Assembly: GCA_027068435.1 (NCBI GenBank)
Contig: JAMOTA010000006.1
Coordinates: 1-49,421, forward strand
From: Sulfurovum sp.
Lineage (GTDB): Bacteria; Campylobacterota; Campylobacteria; Campylobacterales; Sulfurovaceae
DNA: 49,421 nucleotides
Reading direction: 5' to 3'
Part shown: in pieces, positions 35,117-44,428 of the stretch
How the letters are laid out: the number at the start of each line of letters is the position of its first letter
How positions within the stretch are numbered: position 1 is the first letter of the stretch
The notes under the pieces: generated by a model
Told to the model about the DNA's origin: nothing
The model's input: only the letters and a program-made list of their open reading frames with translations
Database searches by the model: none
Position numbers and translations under genes: made by a program

Positions 35117-36466
35117 TTACTTTTCTCCTATAAAATTTTTAATCTCATCTTCTATATGTTGAAACATCCCACTGTGTGTTTGTGTGGTGATAACTCTTTT
35201 GGTTATTAAACGAAGACCAATCTCTATCATAAATGCTAGAATAAATCCACCAGAGATAAAATATCCAACATTAGGGATATGTTTCGAAGTATAGTTGAGT
35301 GCTAAGATAATTGCTACAGTAATTGTCACTATAGCTAATATTATTAATACTTTTGATGCTTTTGTTTCTGAAATTTTAAGTAAATGTCCAATATGCACAA
35401 AGGCATGGATAAATAAAATTGAGATAGAACCAATAGCCGCAATTTCTGTCAAATCAAAAAAGAGTACAAAAGCAATTAAAATAATCGTACTAACTATCAA
35501 CCCCTCACTGCTATGCCAAACATTACGTTGATAGACTTCAGGAAGTTCCCCATTTTTTGCCATCTGATAAGTGACATTGGTCACAGCATAAAGGTTGGCA
35601 TTAATAGAAGATGCTGTGGAGATGAGTGCAGCAACTGCCATAATGGTAAATCCAATATGTCCAAAGGCTGGTTTTGCAGCTTCTGCTAGGGCATAATCTT
35701 GTGCCTTAATAATTTCTGCTAAAGGTAAATTACCAAACACAGCAAATGTCACAGCTACATAGAGTGCCATTACAAAGAGTATGGCAATCATCATCGCTTT
35801 GAGCATTGTTTTATCTGGATTATCCATGTCCTCAACAGTATTAGTAATGACCCTAAAACCTTCAAAAGCAAAAAAGGTTAATGCTACAGATGAAAATACA
35901 TTCATCACTGGTGGTGCATCTTTAAGTGAGAGTAATGCAGGATTGATATAAAAAAATACCACTACAGTAAAAAGAATAATAATACTAAGCTTTATGATGA
36001 CAATTACATTTTCACTTTTAGCGATAAGAGAACTTCCAGCAAGGTTAATAAGCATAAATAACAGTAATACTCCTACAGCATATATGTTTGCCCAAAGTGG
36101 GTTGTTAACACCAATACTCATCATCGCCGCGTAGGTGCCAAATGTTTTAGCCACCATTGCTATGGCAACCATAGCTGAAAGATAAAAAAGTACCGAAAGT
36201 GAACCAGAAAAGATACCTTTTCCATAACACTGTACCAAATACTCAACAATACCACCACGAGAAGGATATGCTATGGCTAGCTTGGCTAAAGAATAACCAC
36301 TAAGCAAGGCGATAATTCCACCAAGAATAAAAGAAATCCATACGAGATTACCTGCAATAGCACCTGCTTCACCAAGAAGTACAAATATTCCTGCACCGAC
36401 CATAGAACCGATACCAAGAAAGACTGCTGACCATAGACCAAAGGCTTTTGTTGAATTATTTTTCAT
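35117..36466 (-). CDS. APC-superfamily amino acid permease
   Basis: A 449-residue transporter with about 12 helices. The family signature G-I-G-S-M-V-G-A-G-I-F-V near residues 18-29 marks the unwound first helix that binds substrate; F-F-A-F-E-G-F near helix 6 is another. It probably exchanges or takes up amino acids or amines. It overlaps the HdeD-like gene by 11 bases and precedes EI24. The permease at 37477 is of the same superfamily but not a close duplicate. Confidence 0.85.
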   Translation of the reverse strand: MKNNSTKAFGLWSAVFLGIGSMVGAGIFVLLGEAGAIAGNLVWISFILGGIIALLSGYSLAKLAIAYPSRGGIVEYLVQCYGKGIFSGSLSVLFYLSAMVAIAMVAKTFGTYAAMMSIGVNNPLWANIYAVGVLLLFMLINLAGSSLIAKSENVIVIIKLSIIILFTVVVFFYINPALLSLKDAPPVMNVFSSVALTFFAFEGFRVITNTVEDMDNPDKTMLKAMMIAILFVMALYVAVTFAVFGNLPLAEIIKAQDYALAEAAKPAFGHIGFTIMAVAALISTASSINANLYAVTNVTYQMAKNGELPEVYQRNVWHSSEGLIVSTIILIAFVLFFDLTEIAAIGSISILFIHAFVHIGHLLKISETKASKVLIILAIVTITVAIILALNYTSKHIPNVGYFISGGFILAFMIEIGLRLITKRVITTQTHSGMFQHIEDEIKNFIGEK

Positions 36467-37010
36467 CTTTACTTAGTTCTTCTAGTGCATTCCCTGCCAT
36501 AAGTAATGCCATTCCATCAAAAAAGAGAGAGAATCCAACCAAAAGACCTATAAGGTACATAGAGGAGAATGGCCAGCTCATTACAAAGATTATTGCCATA
36601 ACAAGAGAGAGAACAGCATTGATAGTCCAAAGTACCCATCCCTTGTTTGGGTAGAGTGAGGATGCCAACATGAAACCTGAAAAAGCATCCATAAAAAAGT
36701 ATATAGAGAATAGCAATCCAAGTGTTGCAATGCCACCTAATGGCGAAATCAGCATATAAATTGCTACTCCTATAAGAATGATACTCTTCAACCAACCTCC
36801 AAAATCACTTTTATCTGTCACCAAAGTAAAATATCCTGCTAGTATTCCAGAAAAAAGCATAAGCCAAGAGACAAAGACGACTGTTGCAAATGATGCAAAT
36901 ACTGGATATAGTGCCCCTATCAATCCAAGTAGCATAAAAAGTATACCTGCTAGTCTTGCCTGTTTTTTATACTTCCCAATAAATATCATTTCTTTTGGAG
37001 ATTTCCACAT
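36456..37010 (-). CDS. HdeD-family (DUF308) membrane protein
   Basis: A 184-residue protein with about six short helices in pairs, of the HdeD/DUF308 type (L-M-L-F-S-G-I-L-A-G-Y-F near residues 51-62). HdeD is linked to acid resistance in E. coli. First gene of the HdeD-APC-EI24 set. Start is TTG/ATG-ambiguous; M7 (E-M-I-F) would shorten it slightly. Confidence 0.72.
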   Translation of the reverse strand: MWKSPKEMIFIGKYKKQARLAGILFMLLGLIGALYPVFASFATVVFVSWLMLFSGILAGYFTLVTDKSDFGGWLKSIILIGVAIYMLISPLGGIATLGLLFSIYFFMDAFSGFMLASSLYPNKGWVLWTINAVLSLVMAIIFVMSWPFSSMYLIGLLVGFSLFFDGMALLMAGNALEELSKDEK

Positions 37011-37071
37011 TGTTGCCTACCTTTATTTTATATTATTTAACTAAAGTATCTTTATATTAAAATTATAGTCT

Positions 37072-37091
37072 TCTTATCTTATCTTATCTTA
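37072..37091. repeat. TCTTA tandem repeat, four copies
   Basis: Four exact pentamers in the divergent space between the HdeD-like gene and the small gene at 37265. It may lie in a promoter region and be prone to slippage. Confidence 0.85.
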
Positions 37092-37264
37092 ACTCAACTT
37101 AAATAACTTTTAAGATAAATTAATAATTAATGTATTGATTAGAATTGGCGTTTATTGTATTTTTTAATTATTTAAATTTGTTTTAATCCTTTTACCATGC
37201 TGAAATTACAACGGTTTAAGAATTTTTGCTATAATAAAATAAAGTAAAAATAATAAGGAAATAA

Positions 37265-37483
37265 ATGGTAGAATTTATGAAAAAAGCAATGGATTGGGTT
37301 TTAGAGAAAGAGGCAGATGCAGCAAGAGACTGTCATACAAAACCTGAGGATATAGATAAACAGATAGAGATGATAGAGAAGAAAAAAGAGGCTTTAGTAA
37401 AACAATATAATGATAATATTGGTGAATTAGAGCATGTTTTAAATAAATTGCATGCTATAAAAGCAGAAAGTTTAAAATGCTAG
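37265..37483 (+). CDS. Small coiled-coil protein before the permease
   Basis: A 72-residue soluble protein, almost wholly helical with heptad-like spacing (I-D-K-Q-I-E-M-I-E-K-K-K-E-A-L-V). One Cys mid-protein and one at the C-terminus. AAGGAA lies six bases before ATG. It overlaps the permease start by seven bases, so it may be a regulatory or accessory partner. No family recognised. Confidence 0.65.
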   Translation: MVEFMKKAMDWVLEKEADAARDCHTKPEDIDKQIEMIEKKKEALVKQYNDNIGELEHVLNKLHAIKAESLKC

Positions 37484-38775
37484 AGAACAAAAGTTTAGGA
37501 TTTAAAGAGTTAGTTGCCATTGCAGTAGGTGGAATGGTCGGTGGAGGGATTTTCACGATACTTGGAATTGCTGTCTCTATTGTAGGATTTTTAGCACCTT
37601 TTGCCATTGCCTTGGGTGGGATTATTGCTTTTTTTGCAGCCTATTCCTATGTCAAGCTTGGGGTTTACTATAAAGATGAGGGGGCAACCTATGCATTTTA
37701 TAAACGTACCTATCCTAACTCGCCTATGGCGGCATCATTCATAGGATGGTATACAATATTCGGCTATATCAGTACTTTGTCCCTTTATGCCTATACTTTC
37801 TCTTCTTACGGTATTAGTGGCTTTGAATTTGCAGATAATGAGATCATACGTAAAGCAGTTGCCATAGCAATTATCTGGCTCTTTGCACTTATAAATCTTT
37901 GGAGTGTCAGAGGAATGGGAAGGCTTGAAGATTTGATGGTTTACACTAAGCTTGTCATTTTATTTATTATCTCTATGGTACTTATGTACTATGGAGAAAC
38001 AGATTTTCATACTTTTACGCAGACATTTGCAAAAGATTTTGAGCAAAGCAGTACTATGAATATTATTATTGTTGCTTCTGTTACTTTTGTTGCATATGAA
38101 GGTTTTCAATTGGTCATTAATGCAGTGAATGAGATGGAAAACCCTGAAAAAAATATCCCAAAAGCCATCTATACTGCTGTAATATTGGTTGCAATCATAT
38201 ATTTTATTATTGCACTTGGAGCAGTAATGGCTATACCCGTAGATGATCTTATTAAAAATAAAGAGTATGCACTTGCTTCAGGTGCGGCAGATATCATGGG
38301 GGCTTGGGGAAGCAATCTTGTTATTGTTGGTGCAGTTCTTGCAACAAGTTCGGCTATTAGTGGTACTATGTTCGGTTCATCACGACAAATGGCTCGTATT
38401 GCTGCTGACGGATACCTTCCAAATATTCTTAGTAAACGAAAGAAACATATTCCTACCTATGCTATTGCAACTATGGCAGCGACAGCAACAGTGTTGATTC
38501 TTGTGGGAGGGTTAAGACTTATTTTGGAATTTGGAAGTATTACATTCTTACTTGTTTCTCTGCTAATGGCTATTGCTAATTTTAAAATAAGGAAAAAAAC
38601 AAACTCATCTACACTTTTTACAATTATTGCTATTTTTGGTCTATTAATAGGAGTAACATTCATTCTATTTTATGAGTTTAAGACGCAAGCGAACCAGTTA
38701 TTTTTTATTGCTGGGCTTTATGCTGTTTTGAGTATAGGTGCATGGAGCTATGCAAAGGTACAGAAAGTAGTATAA
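37477..38775 (+). CDS. APC-superfamily amino acid permease
   Basis: A 432-residue transporter with about 12 helices and the signature G-G-M-V-G-G-G-I-F-T near residues 18-27; Y-E-G-F-Q-L is the helix 6 site. It differs from the permease at 35117 in length and in the signature. Translationally coupled to the 72-residue protein and followed by two small genes. Substrate unknown. Confidence 0.85.
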   Translation: MLENKSLGFKELVAIAVGGMVGGGIFTILGIAVSIVGFLAPFAIALGGIIAFFAAYSYVKLGVYYKDEGATYAFYKRTYPNSPMAASFIGWYTIFGYISTLSLYAYTFSSYGISGFEFADNEIIRKAVAIAIIWLFALINLWSVRGMGRLEDLMVYTKLVILFIISMVLMYYGETDFHTFTQTFAKDFEQSSTMNIIIVASVTFVAYEGFQLVINAVNEMENPEKNIPKAIYTAVILVAIIYFIIALGAVMAIPVDDLIKNKEYALASGAADIMGAWGSNLVIVGAVLATSSAISGTMFGSSRQMARIAADGYLPNILSKRKKHIPTYAIATMAATATVLILVGGLRLILEFGSITFLLVSLLMAIANFKIRKKTNSSTLFTIIAIFGLLIGVTFILFYEFKTQANQLFFIAGLYAVLSIGAWSYAKVQKVV

Positions 38776-38812
38776 TAGTACAATATTATATTCAAAATAT
38801 AAAGGAAACAAT

Positions 38813-39022
38813 TTGACACCACAGGAACAAGAAATAGAAAAAATGCAAGGTGAAATCACAACAGAGCTAAGAGCAGTGTTTAAGGCAAATATGAAAATAT
38901 TTGATTGGGATATTCCTGAAAATGATGATAAGAAGTCTGCACAAATTATTATTGATGTAATGCAAAAAGCAATAGATGGTCTAAAATCTGAGATTGTGGC
39001 TGGAAAATACGATAACTATTAA
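38813..39022 (+). CDS. Small hypothetical protein
   Basis: Starts at TTG 38813, with AAAGGAA six bases upstream; 69 residues. It is helical and acidic, with F-D-W-D-I-P-E-N-D-D in the middle. No family recognised. It stands between the permease and another small gene on the same strand and is probably in their transcript. Confidence 0.55.
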   Translation: MTPQEQEIEKMQGEITTELRAVFKANMKIFDWDIPENDDKKSAQIIIDVMQKAIDGLKSEIVAGKYDNY

Positions 39023-39032
39023 GGAAAACAAA

Positions 39033-39239
39033 ATGAGTAAAAGTAATTTAAAACATTTAGAAACAATAAAAGAGAATATAGACAAGTCTACTGCTTTGAG
39101 TCAGGAAGAGAAAAGTGATTCTATGAAACGTATAGAAGAATGGTACGCAGAAGATCAGGCATGGGATTCCCTCATGGTTGAGCTAAGTGAAATTTCACCA
39201 AAAGTTAAAACTGTTCTGATAAATCTGGGACTTATTTAA
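39033..39239 (+). CDS. Small hypothetical protein (DUF4404-like in size)
   Basis: Starts at ATG 39033, with AAGGAAAAC before it, giving 68 residues; an in-frame extension upstream lacks a ribosome site. It is helical, with N-L-K-H-L-E-T-I-K near the start and R-I-E-E-W-Y-A-E-D-Q-A-W-D mid-protein. Family not recognised with confidence. Eleven bases after the previous small gene. Confidence 0.55.
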   Translation: MSKSNLKHLETIKENIDKSTALSQEEKSDSMKRIEEWYAEDQAWDSLMVELSEISPKVKTVLINLGLI

Positions 39240-39296
39240 AGATATAGGTGGATAAACTAGCATAGAGGTGATTTTCTAAAGATTTTTAATAATATT

Positions 39297-39858
39297 TCGC
39301 CAATTCTAACAGTAAGTGCAATTTCTTTAAAGTAGTGATGAAGTAAGGGTTAATCAATCATAGGTTAAACTTTTTTCACCACAAAAACAGGAAAACACTA
39401 TGAAATATAAACAACTAACCCTGAAAGCACGAGGGGCTACCCCTTGAGGGTATATACCATATATGGACTTCATTAAAGCAAGGGAGAAGTCAAAAAGAGA
39501 TAGCAGAATCTATAGGTGTGCATCCATCCACAATTTGTAGAGAACTCAAGCGAAATAAAGATAGATTAACTCAAGAATATCATTACGCTTTTGCAGAAAG
39601 TAGTGCAAGTAAACGCAAAAAAATAAAATCTAAATATAGTCACAAGAATAAGAAGTACTACAATAGAGCTAACAAGTATCCAAATTGGTTGATTAGACAA
39701 TATCTAAGGAGGAAATTATTACTATACAAGATAAGCTAAATCACAGACCTAGAAAAGTACTCAATTATAGAACACCATATGAAGTATTTTTTACTGAAGT
39801 GGCTAAGAAGTTAGCTACTTAATTGAGGTGGAATTGCACTTACTGTTAGAATTGGCGA
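39297..39858. mobile_element. Internally deleted IS30-family element
   Basis: A 562-bp element bounded by perfect 27-bp inverted repeats (39297-39323 and 39832-39858, outer end TCGCCAATTCTAACAGTAAG). Inside are the start and end of an IS30-type transposase with the catalytic core missing. Full IS30 elements are about 1 kb, so roughly 500 bp is gone. No clear target duplication is visible. It could still be moved by a full-length relative. Confidence 0.85.
39400..39822 (+). pseudogene. IS30-family transposase remnant
   Basis: The reading begins at ATG 39400 (M-K-Y-K-Q-L-T-L-K-A-R), is broken by a 22-base insertion at 39433-39454 that includes a stop, and resumes at 39455 with W-T-S-L-K-Q-G-R-S-Q-K-E-I-A and H-P-S-T-I-C-R-E-L-K-R-N, the IS30 helix-turn-helix. 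After 39720 the frame changes and the last part reads N-H-R-P-R-K-V-L-N-Y-R-T-P-Y-E-V-F-F, the IS30 C-terminus. The D-D-E catalytic centre lay in the lost segment. Confidence 0.85.
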
Positions 39859-40028
39859 TATATTCCAAATAGGACGACCAATAAAAGAAAGCTTTCCTCT
39901 TTTTAGATGATAAAAAAGTATTTTAATAGACATAATATACTATTCCTTGCTATAGAGCGTTATATATTCTAATTTATAATTTTTAAGTAAAGTGATTATT
40001 TAACTAATAAACTTAGGGTAAGAGTAAG

Positions 40029-40104
40029 TGGTGGCGCCAGACGGAATCGAACCGCCGACACAAGGATTTTCAATCCTTTGCTCTACCAACTGAGCTATGG
40101 AGCC
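40029..40104 (-). tRNA. tRNA-Phe (anticodon GAA)
   Basis: A 76-base cloverleaf on the minus strand: acceptor GGCTCCA...TGGCGCC with minor mismatch, D-arm G-C-T-C-A-G-T-T-G-G-T, anticodon loop T-T-G-A-A-A-A reading GAA, T-arm G-G-T-T-C-G-A-T-T-C-C and encoded 3' CCA. A TATAAT at 40141-40146 on the same strand is its likely -10 box. Confidence 0.96.
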
Positions 40105-40140
40105 ACATTTTGTAAGTACTTCGTGTTTGAAGTGGCTGAA

Positions 40141-40146
40141 ATTATA
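40141..40146 (-). promoter_or_regulatory. -10 box for tRNA-Phe
   Basis: TATAAT on the minus strand, 37 bases before the mature tRNA 5' end. It abuts a nine-base inverted repeat (AGCTAGATA 40146-40154, TATCTAGCT 40182-40190) after murD, which may fold in the murD transcript's tail. Confidence 0.5.
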
Positions 40147-40198
40147 GCTAGATATTCTTAATTTAAACTTAAAGTAAAGAGTATCTAGCTAAACAATA

Positions 40199-41413
40199 TT
40201 ATTTCTTTAACTCTTTAACTAAATTCATAAATGTATCACCTCTATGTTTGTACGAATTAAACTGGTCAAAACTTGCTCCTGCTGGAGAGAGTAGGGCTAT
40301 ATCATCTTCATTAAATGCTTTGTCAATAGCACTTACTGCCTCTTTTATAGTCTTACACTCACAGGAGTCTATCTGATTTTGCTCTGCTAAGGTATGTAAC
40401 TTTTGGCTATTTTTACCTATGGTGTAGATAGTAATATCTAAAGTTTTCATCAATGCAAAAAGAGGGCTTAATTCTACCCCTTTATCCTCTCCACCTATAA
40501 TGAGTCTTATATAGTTCTCTTTATAGCCTTTAAGTGCTTGGAGTGTTGCATCTAAGTTGGTGGCTTTGGAGTCGTTAACCCATAGTCTATTTTGAGCATC
40601 TCTTAACTCCTCTTGACGATGGGCATCTTTTACAAAAGTGTTAATCTGTGCATAATCTACTTCATCAAATAGTACTTTCGTGATGGCTAGTGAGAGTAGG
40701 GCATCTTCTAAAAATGCCCCTTTAAAATTTATCTGTTTTGCATCTAGGTTAAAATAGCTCTCTAAAAACTCTGTAGAGTCATACTCAACAACAAACGCAT
40801 CGGTTTGAGGTAGATTTAACCCTTTTGGTATAAGTGCTAACTCCCCCTCTTTCATGGTGAGCAGAGGTTTAAGTTTATCTGCTTCATACTGCTCTGGAGT
40901 CTTATGCCAATCTAAGTGGTCAGGGGTAATAGGAAGTAGTAGGTAAATGTTTGGAGAGGCTATATGCGTATGGTGGAGCGTAAAAGAGCTACTCTCTAGT
41001 ATCCATATATTTTTAGCAGGGTCTAACTCAGCTAATGGTGTACCGATATTGCCACCATTGACTGCACCACGTTTTTCTAAAAGGTGTGTGAGCATCTGTG
41101 TTGTTGTTGTCTTTCCATTGGTTCCACTAATCCATATACTAAAAGGCATACTATTTGCAAAGTAGTCATACTCACTATATAGGTTTTTTGCACGTTGTAT
41201 GAGAGGATGATGAGGTGGTAAGCTAGGGGTCGTTACCTCTAGTTGACTTTTGTTTGTATCAAAGGCTGAAGAGGGATATAGATGGTTACCCATCTCATCA
41301 GTATAGGCTTCTTTCACATTATCATCAAAGAAGTTACATCCCCCACCGAGTTTTTTAGCAATAGCTTTAGTAGTAAGTCCGTATCCAAAGAGGGTAGGTT
41401 TAGTTGTAGTCAT
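40199..41413 (-). CDS. murD: UDP-N-acetylmuramoylalanine-D-glutamate ligase
   Basis: A 404-residue Mur ligase adding D-Glu to UDP-MurNAc-L-Ala in peptidoglycan synthesis. The ATP-binding G-T-N-G-K-T-T-T-T near residues 95-103, G-G-N-I-G-T-P near 119-125, and W-V-N-D-S-K-A-T-N near 280-288 are family motifs. It overlaps mraY by one base (TAATG), forming an mraY-murD pair as in other dcw clusters, but without the rest of that cluster. Confidence 0.93.
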   Translation of the reverse strand: MTTTKPTLFGYGLTTKAIAKKLGGGCNFFDDNVKEAYTDEMGNHLYPSSAFDTNKSQLEVTTPSLPPHHPLIQRAKNLYSEYDYFANSMPFSIWISGTNGKTTTTQMLTHLLEKRGAVNGGNIGTPLAELDPAKNIWILESSSFTLHHTHIASPNIYLLLPITPDHLDWHKTPEQYEADKLKPLLTMKEGELALIPKGLNLPQTDAFVVEYDSTEFLESYFNLDAKQINFKGAFLEDALLSLAITKVLFDEVDYAQINTFVKDAHRQEELRDAQNRLWVNDSKATNLDATLQALKGYKENYIRLIIGGEDKGVELSPLFALMKTLDITIYTIGKNSQKLHTLAEQNQIDSCECKTIKEAVSAIDKAFNEDDIALLSPAGASFDQFNSYKHRGDTFMNLVKELKK

Positions 41414-42471
41414 TATCTAAACTTAAATGAGATAAGAGCTAAGATATTTGCGATAAAAGAGATCATCCAAAAACGCACGATAATTTTGTTTTCTGCCCAT
41501 TTTTTGAGTTCAAAGTGGTGATGTATGGGAGCCATGAGAAAGACTCGTTTACCACGAAGTTTATAACTACCTACTTGTATTATAACAGAGATAGTCTCTA
41601 TCACAAAGATAAGCCCTATAAGTACAAGCAGTACTTCACTTTTACCAAGAATAGCAAGGTATGCTAAGAAACCACCAATAGCAAGGCTTCCTGTATCTCC
41701 CATAAAGATTTCTGCGGGGTAACAGTTGTACCATAAAAATCCAAGAAGTCCACCTGCTAATGCTGTAGCCAAAATCATCACTTCTCCTACACCATTAATA
41801 TTAGGAACAAGTAAGTATTGACTAAAGATAGCATGTCCTGTTACGTAGATAATAAGTCCTAGTGATATAAGGGCAATAATAGAAGGTACTGTAGCCAATC
41901 CATCAAGTCCATCGGTAAGGTTTACAGCATTGGTCGTGGCTAAAAAGACTAAAATCCAAAAAGGAATAGCAAAATAGCCCAAATCAACAAGAGGTGTTTT
42001 TAGAAATGGTACATAAAACTCTGTAGGAAACCCTGCATAAAATAGTAGAGATATAGAGAAAGTAGCGATAAGTATTTGTAGAAGCATTTTCCCTTTAGGG
42101 GTAAGTCCTTCAAGGTTATCTCCTGCGAGTATTTTGCCTATGTCATCTTTAAACCCAACTAACCCAAACCCTACTAAGGTAATAAGCCCACCCCAAATGT
42201 AAGGGTTGCTTAAATCAACAGTCAGTAATGCTCCTATGATAGTTGCTCCAATAAAGATGGCCCCTCCCATAGTAGGTGTGTGTCTTTTCCCTTCATGTGC
42301 AGGAACATATTTACTGATGGGTTGGTTGGCATTTTTAGAGATAGCCCAAGAGAGATACTTTGGCATAACAAAAATAGTAATAAGAAAAGTGATAAAAAAT
42401 GCAAGACCAGCACGTACTGAGATGTAACTAAAAAGGTTAATATCTAGGAGTTGAGAGAGTTCAAATAACAT
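41413..42471 (-). CDS. mraY: Phospho-N-acetylmuramoyl-pentapeptide transferase
   Basis: A 352-residue inner-membrane enzyme (about 10 helices) that makes lipid I by moving phospho-MurNAc-pentapeptide to undecaprenyl phosphate. Signature segments: [15 protein letters not shown] (Asp motif) and F-M-G-D-T-G-S-L, plus the M-A-P-I-H-H-H-F-E loop. I take ATG at 42471; a TTG two codons earlier is also open. Directly upstream of murD. Confidence 0.95.
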   Translation of the reverse strand: MLFELSQLLDINLFSYISVRAGLAFFITFLITIFVMPKYLSWAISKNANQPISKYVPAHEGKRHTPTMGGAIFIGATIIGALLTVDLSNPYIWGGLITLVGFGLVGFKDDIGKILAGDNLEGLTPKGKMLLQILIATFSISLLFYAGFPTEFYVPFLKTPLVDLGYFAIPFWILVFLATTNAVNLTDGLDGLATVPSIIALISLGLIIYVTGHAIFSQYLLVPNINGVGEVMILATALAGGLLGFLWYNCYPAEIFMGDTGSLAIGGFLAYLAILGKSEVLLVLIGLIFVIETISVIIQVGSYKLRGKRVFLMAPIHHHFELKKWAENKIIVRFWMISFIANILALISFKFR

Positions 42472-42547
42472 AGGCAACTTTCATTTAAAGAATTAAGAAA
42501 GCTTATTCTACTATTATTTCAATAAAAAATAAGAAAAGACTATAAAT

Positions 42548-44029
42548 ATGAGACCACAAAAGACTATTCTAATTATTACCGATGGTATAGGATGTAAACC
42601 AGATAGCAAGTGTAATGCTTTTAAAGATGCTGTAAAACCAACATACGATACGCTTTTTGAAACAACACCAAGAGCGTTAATCTCTACTCATGGATTGAGT
42701 GTAGGGTTACCTAAAGGACAGATGGGAAACTCTGAAGTAGGTCATATGACCATAGGCTCAGGGCGTATTTTATATCAAGATTTAGTCAAAATCTCTTTAT
42801 CTTTAGAAGATAAGAGTATAGAGACAAATCAAGTACTAACTCAAACTTTAGAGAAAAGTGAACGTGTACATTTAGTAGGGTTACTAAGTGATGGTGGTGT
42901 ACATTCACATATAGAACACCTTAAAGGGTTTGCAAAACTTGCAAAAAGTAGAGGTAAAAGAGTTTTTTTACATCTTATTACTGATGGAAGAGATGTAAGT
43001 CCTACCTCTGCTAACGTTTATGTAAAGCAGATAGAGGCTATTTGTGATGAGCGTATCACTATTGCTACTGTTGGAGGGCGTTTCTTTACGATGGATAGAG
43101 ATAACCGTTGGGATAGAGTAGAAAAAGGGTACAGTGCGATAGCTAAGGCACAGCCAAATACAGAGTTAACACCTGAAGCGTACATAGAAGCAAGTTATGC
43201 TAAAAATGAGACAGATGAGTTTATCGAACCGATGGCATTTAATGGTTATGAGGGCTTAGAAGAGGGAGATGTTGTTATTATGACAAATTTCCGTTCAGAT
43301 AGGGTAAGAGAGATTACTTCTGCTCTTGGTGAAAAGAACTTTGAAGCTTTTGATAGAGCATTTACATCTCTTCATATCGCGACCATGACACAATACGATG
43401 CAAGTTTTTCTTATCCTATTCTTTTTCCAAAGAAAGCACCTGAAAATACTTTAGCAGAGGTGATAAGCCAAGCAGGACGCAAACAACTTCATACGGCTGA
43501 GACAGAAAAATATGCCCATGTAACATTTTTTATGAATGGGGGTATTGAAGAGCCTATGGTAGGAGAGAGTAGGGTGCTGATTCCTAGTCCTGATGTAAGA
43601 ACGTATGATATGCAACCAGAGATGTCTGCACCTCAAGTAGGTAAAGCTGTGCATAAAGCTATAGATGAGTCATATGATTTTATCGTTGTGAATTTTGCCA
43701 ATGGTGATATGGTAGGGCATACAGGAAACTATGAAGCCGCATGTCAAGCAGTACATGCTGTAGATACAGAAGTGGGACTTATCATTGAAAAAGCTAAAGA
43801 AGCAGGATATGCTGTTATCTTAACTTCAGATCATGGAAATTGTGAAGAGATGAAAGACCAAGATGGGAATACACTTACAAATCATACAGTAGGTGAAGTG
43901 TGGTGTTTTATTATGGCAGAGGGAGTAACTGAGGTAAAAGAGGGGTGTGGACTCAATAATATAGCTGCAACTGTTTTAACACTCATGGGACTGACTATAC
44001 CTAAAGAGATGGATGAAGCACTTATTTAA
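42548..44029 (+). CDS. gpmI: Cofactor-independent phosphoglycerate mutase
   Basis: A 493-residue alkaline-phosphatase-superfamily enzyme interconverting 3- and 2-phosphoglycerate with Mn ions. Metal-binding D-G-I-G near residue 12-15, nucleophile in G-N-S-E-V-G-H near 59-65, D-G-R-D-V near 141-145, and T-S-D-H-G-N near 426-431 are present. It is divergent from mraY and its end overlaps the convergent TerB-like gene by four bases. Confidence 0.95.
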   Translation: MRPQKTILIITDGIGCKPDSKCNAFKDAVKPTYDTLFETTPRALISTHGLSVGLPKGQMGNSEVGHMTIGSGRILYQDLVKISLSLEDKSIETNQVLTQTLEKSERVHLVGLLSDGGVHSHIEHLKGFAKLAKSRGKRVFLHLITDGRDVSPTSANVYVKQIEAICDERITIATVGGRFFTMDRDNRWDRVEKGYSAIAKAQPNTELTPEAYIEASYAKNETDEFIEPMAFNGYEGLEEGDVVIMTNFRSDRVREITSALGEKNFEAFDRAFTSLHIATMTQYDASFSYPILFPKKAPENTLAEVISQAGRKQLHTAETEKYAHVTFFMNGGIEEPMVGESRVLIPSPDVRTYDMQPEMSAPQVGKAVHKAIDESYDFIVVNFANGDMVGHTGNYEAACQAVHAVDTEVGLIIEKAKEAGYAVILTSDHGNCEEMKDQDGNTLTNHTVGEVWCFIMAEGVTEVKEGCGLNNIAATVLTLMGLTIPKEMDEALI

Positions 44030-44361
44030 GAGAAGAGTGCTTTTTTAATTTTTTCAAACTCTTTATAATCTTCAGGGATTATGGTATCTGAATAGATAAT
44101 ATGATTGACCTGTTCAAGTAGATGCATTTTACTAAGTTTATTATCTGATAAGGCATGATTTATAACAGTAAGATGTTCATCTAAATTGTAATCTTCGGCT
44201 ATAATCTGTTTTAAAAACAGTTTTGCTTCCTCTTCTTTACAGTTAAAATCTTCACCCATAAGACGACAAAAAAGAGGGGCTTCTTTTTCTACATCTCTAT
44301 TATCTACTTTAATAATGTGTGCAAGTAACGTAGCTACAGATTTTTTAATTTTATTTTCCAT
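44026..44361 (-). CDS. TerB-like helical protein
   Basis: A 111-residue all-helical soluble protein. L-L-A-H-I-I-K-V-D-N-R-D-V near residues 12-24 with an acidic cluster and I-P-E-D-Y-K-E-F near 95-102 fit the TerB-like (tellurite resistance/co-chaperone) fold, which binds metal or protein partners. It stands alone without other ter genes, so a tellurite role is not implied. Family match is by eye. Confidence 0.55.
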   Translation of the reverse strand: MENKIKKSVATLLAHIIKVDNRDVEKEAPLFCRLMGEDFNCKEEEAKLFLKQIIAEDYNLDEHLTVINHALSDNKLSKMHLLEQVNHIIYSDTIIPEDYKEFEKIKKALFS

Positions 44362-44428
44362 ATCTATCCTTTGTTTGCTATTGTACCATAAAAAAATGGT
44401 ACAATTTTGTAAAAAATAAAGGCTAAAG

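Noticed and set aside
44026-44361. TerB-like gene as evidence of a tellurite resistance operon
   Set aside because: No other ter genes are present; it stands alone among housekeeping genes.
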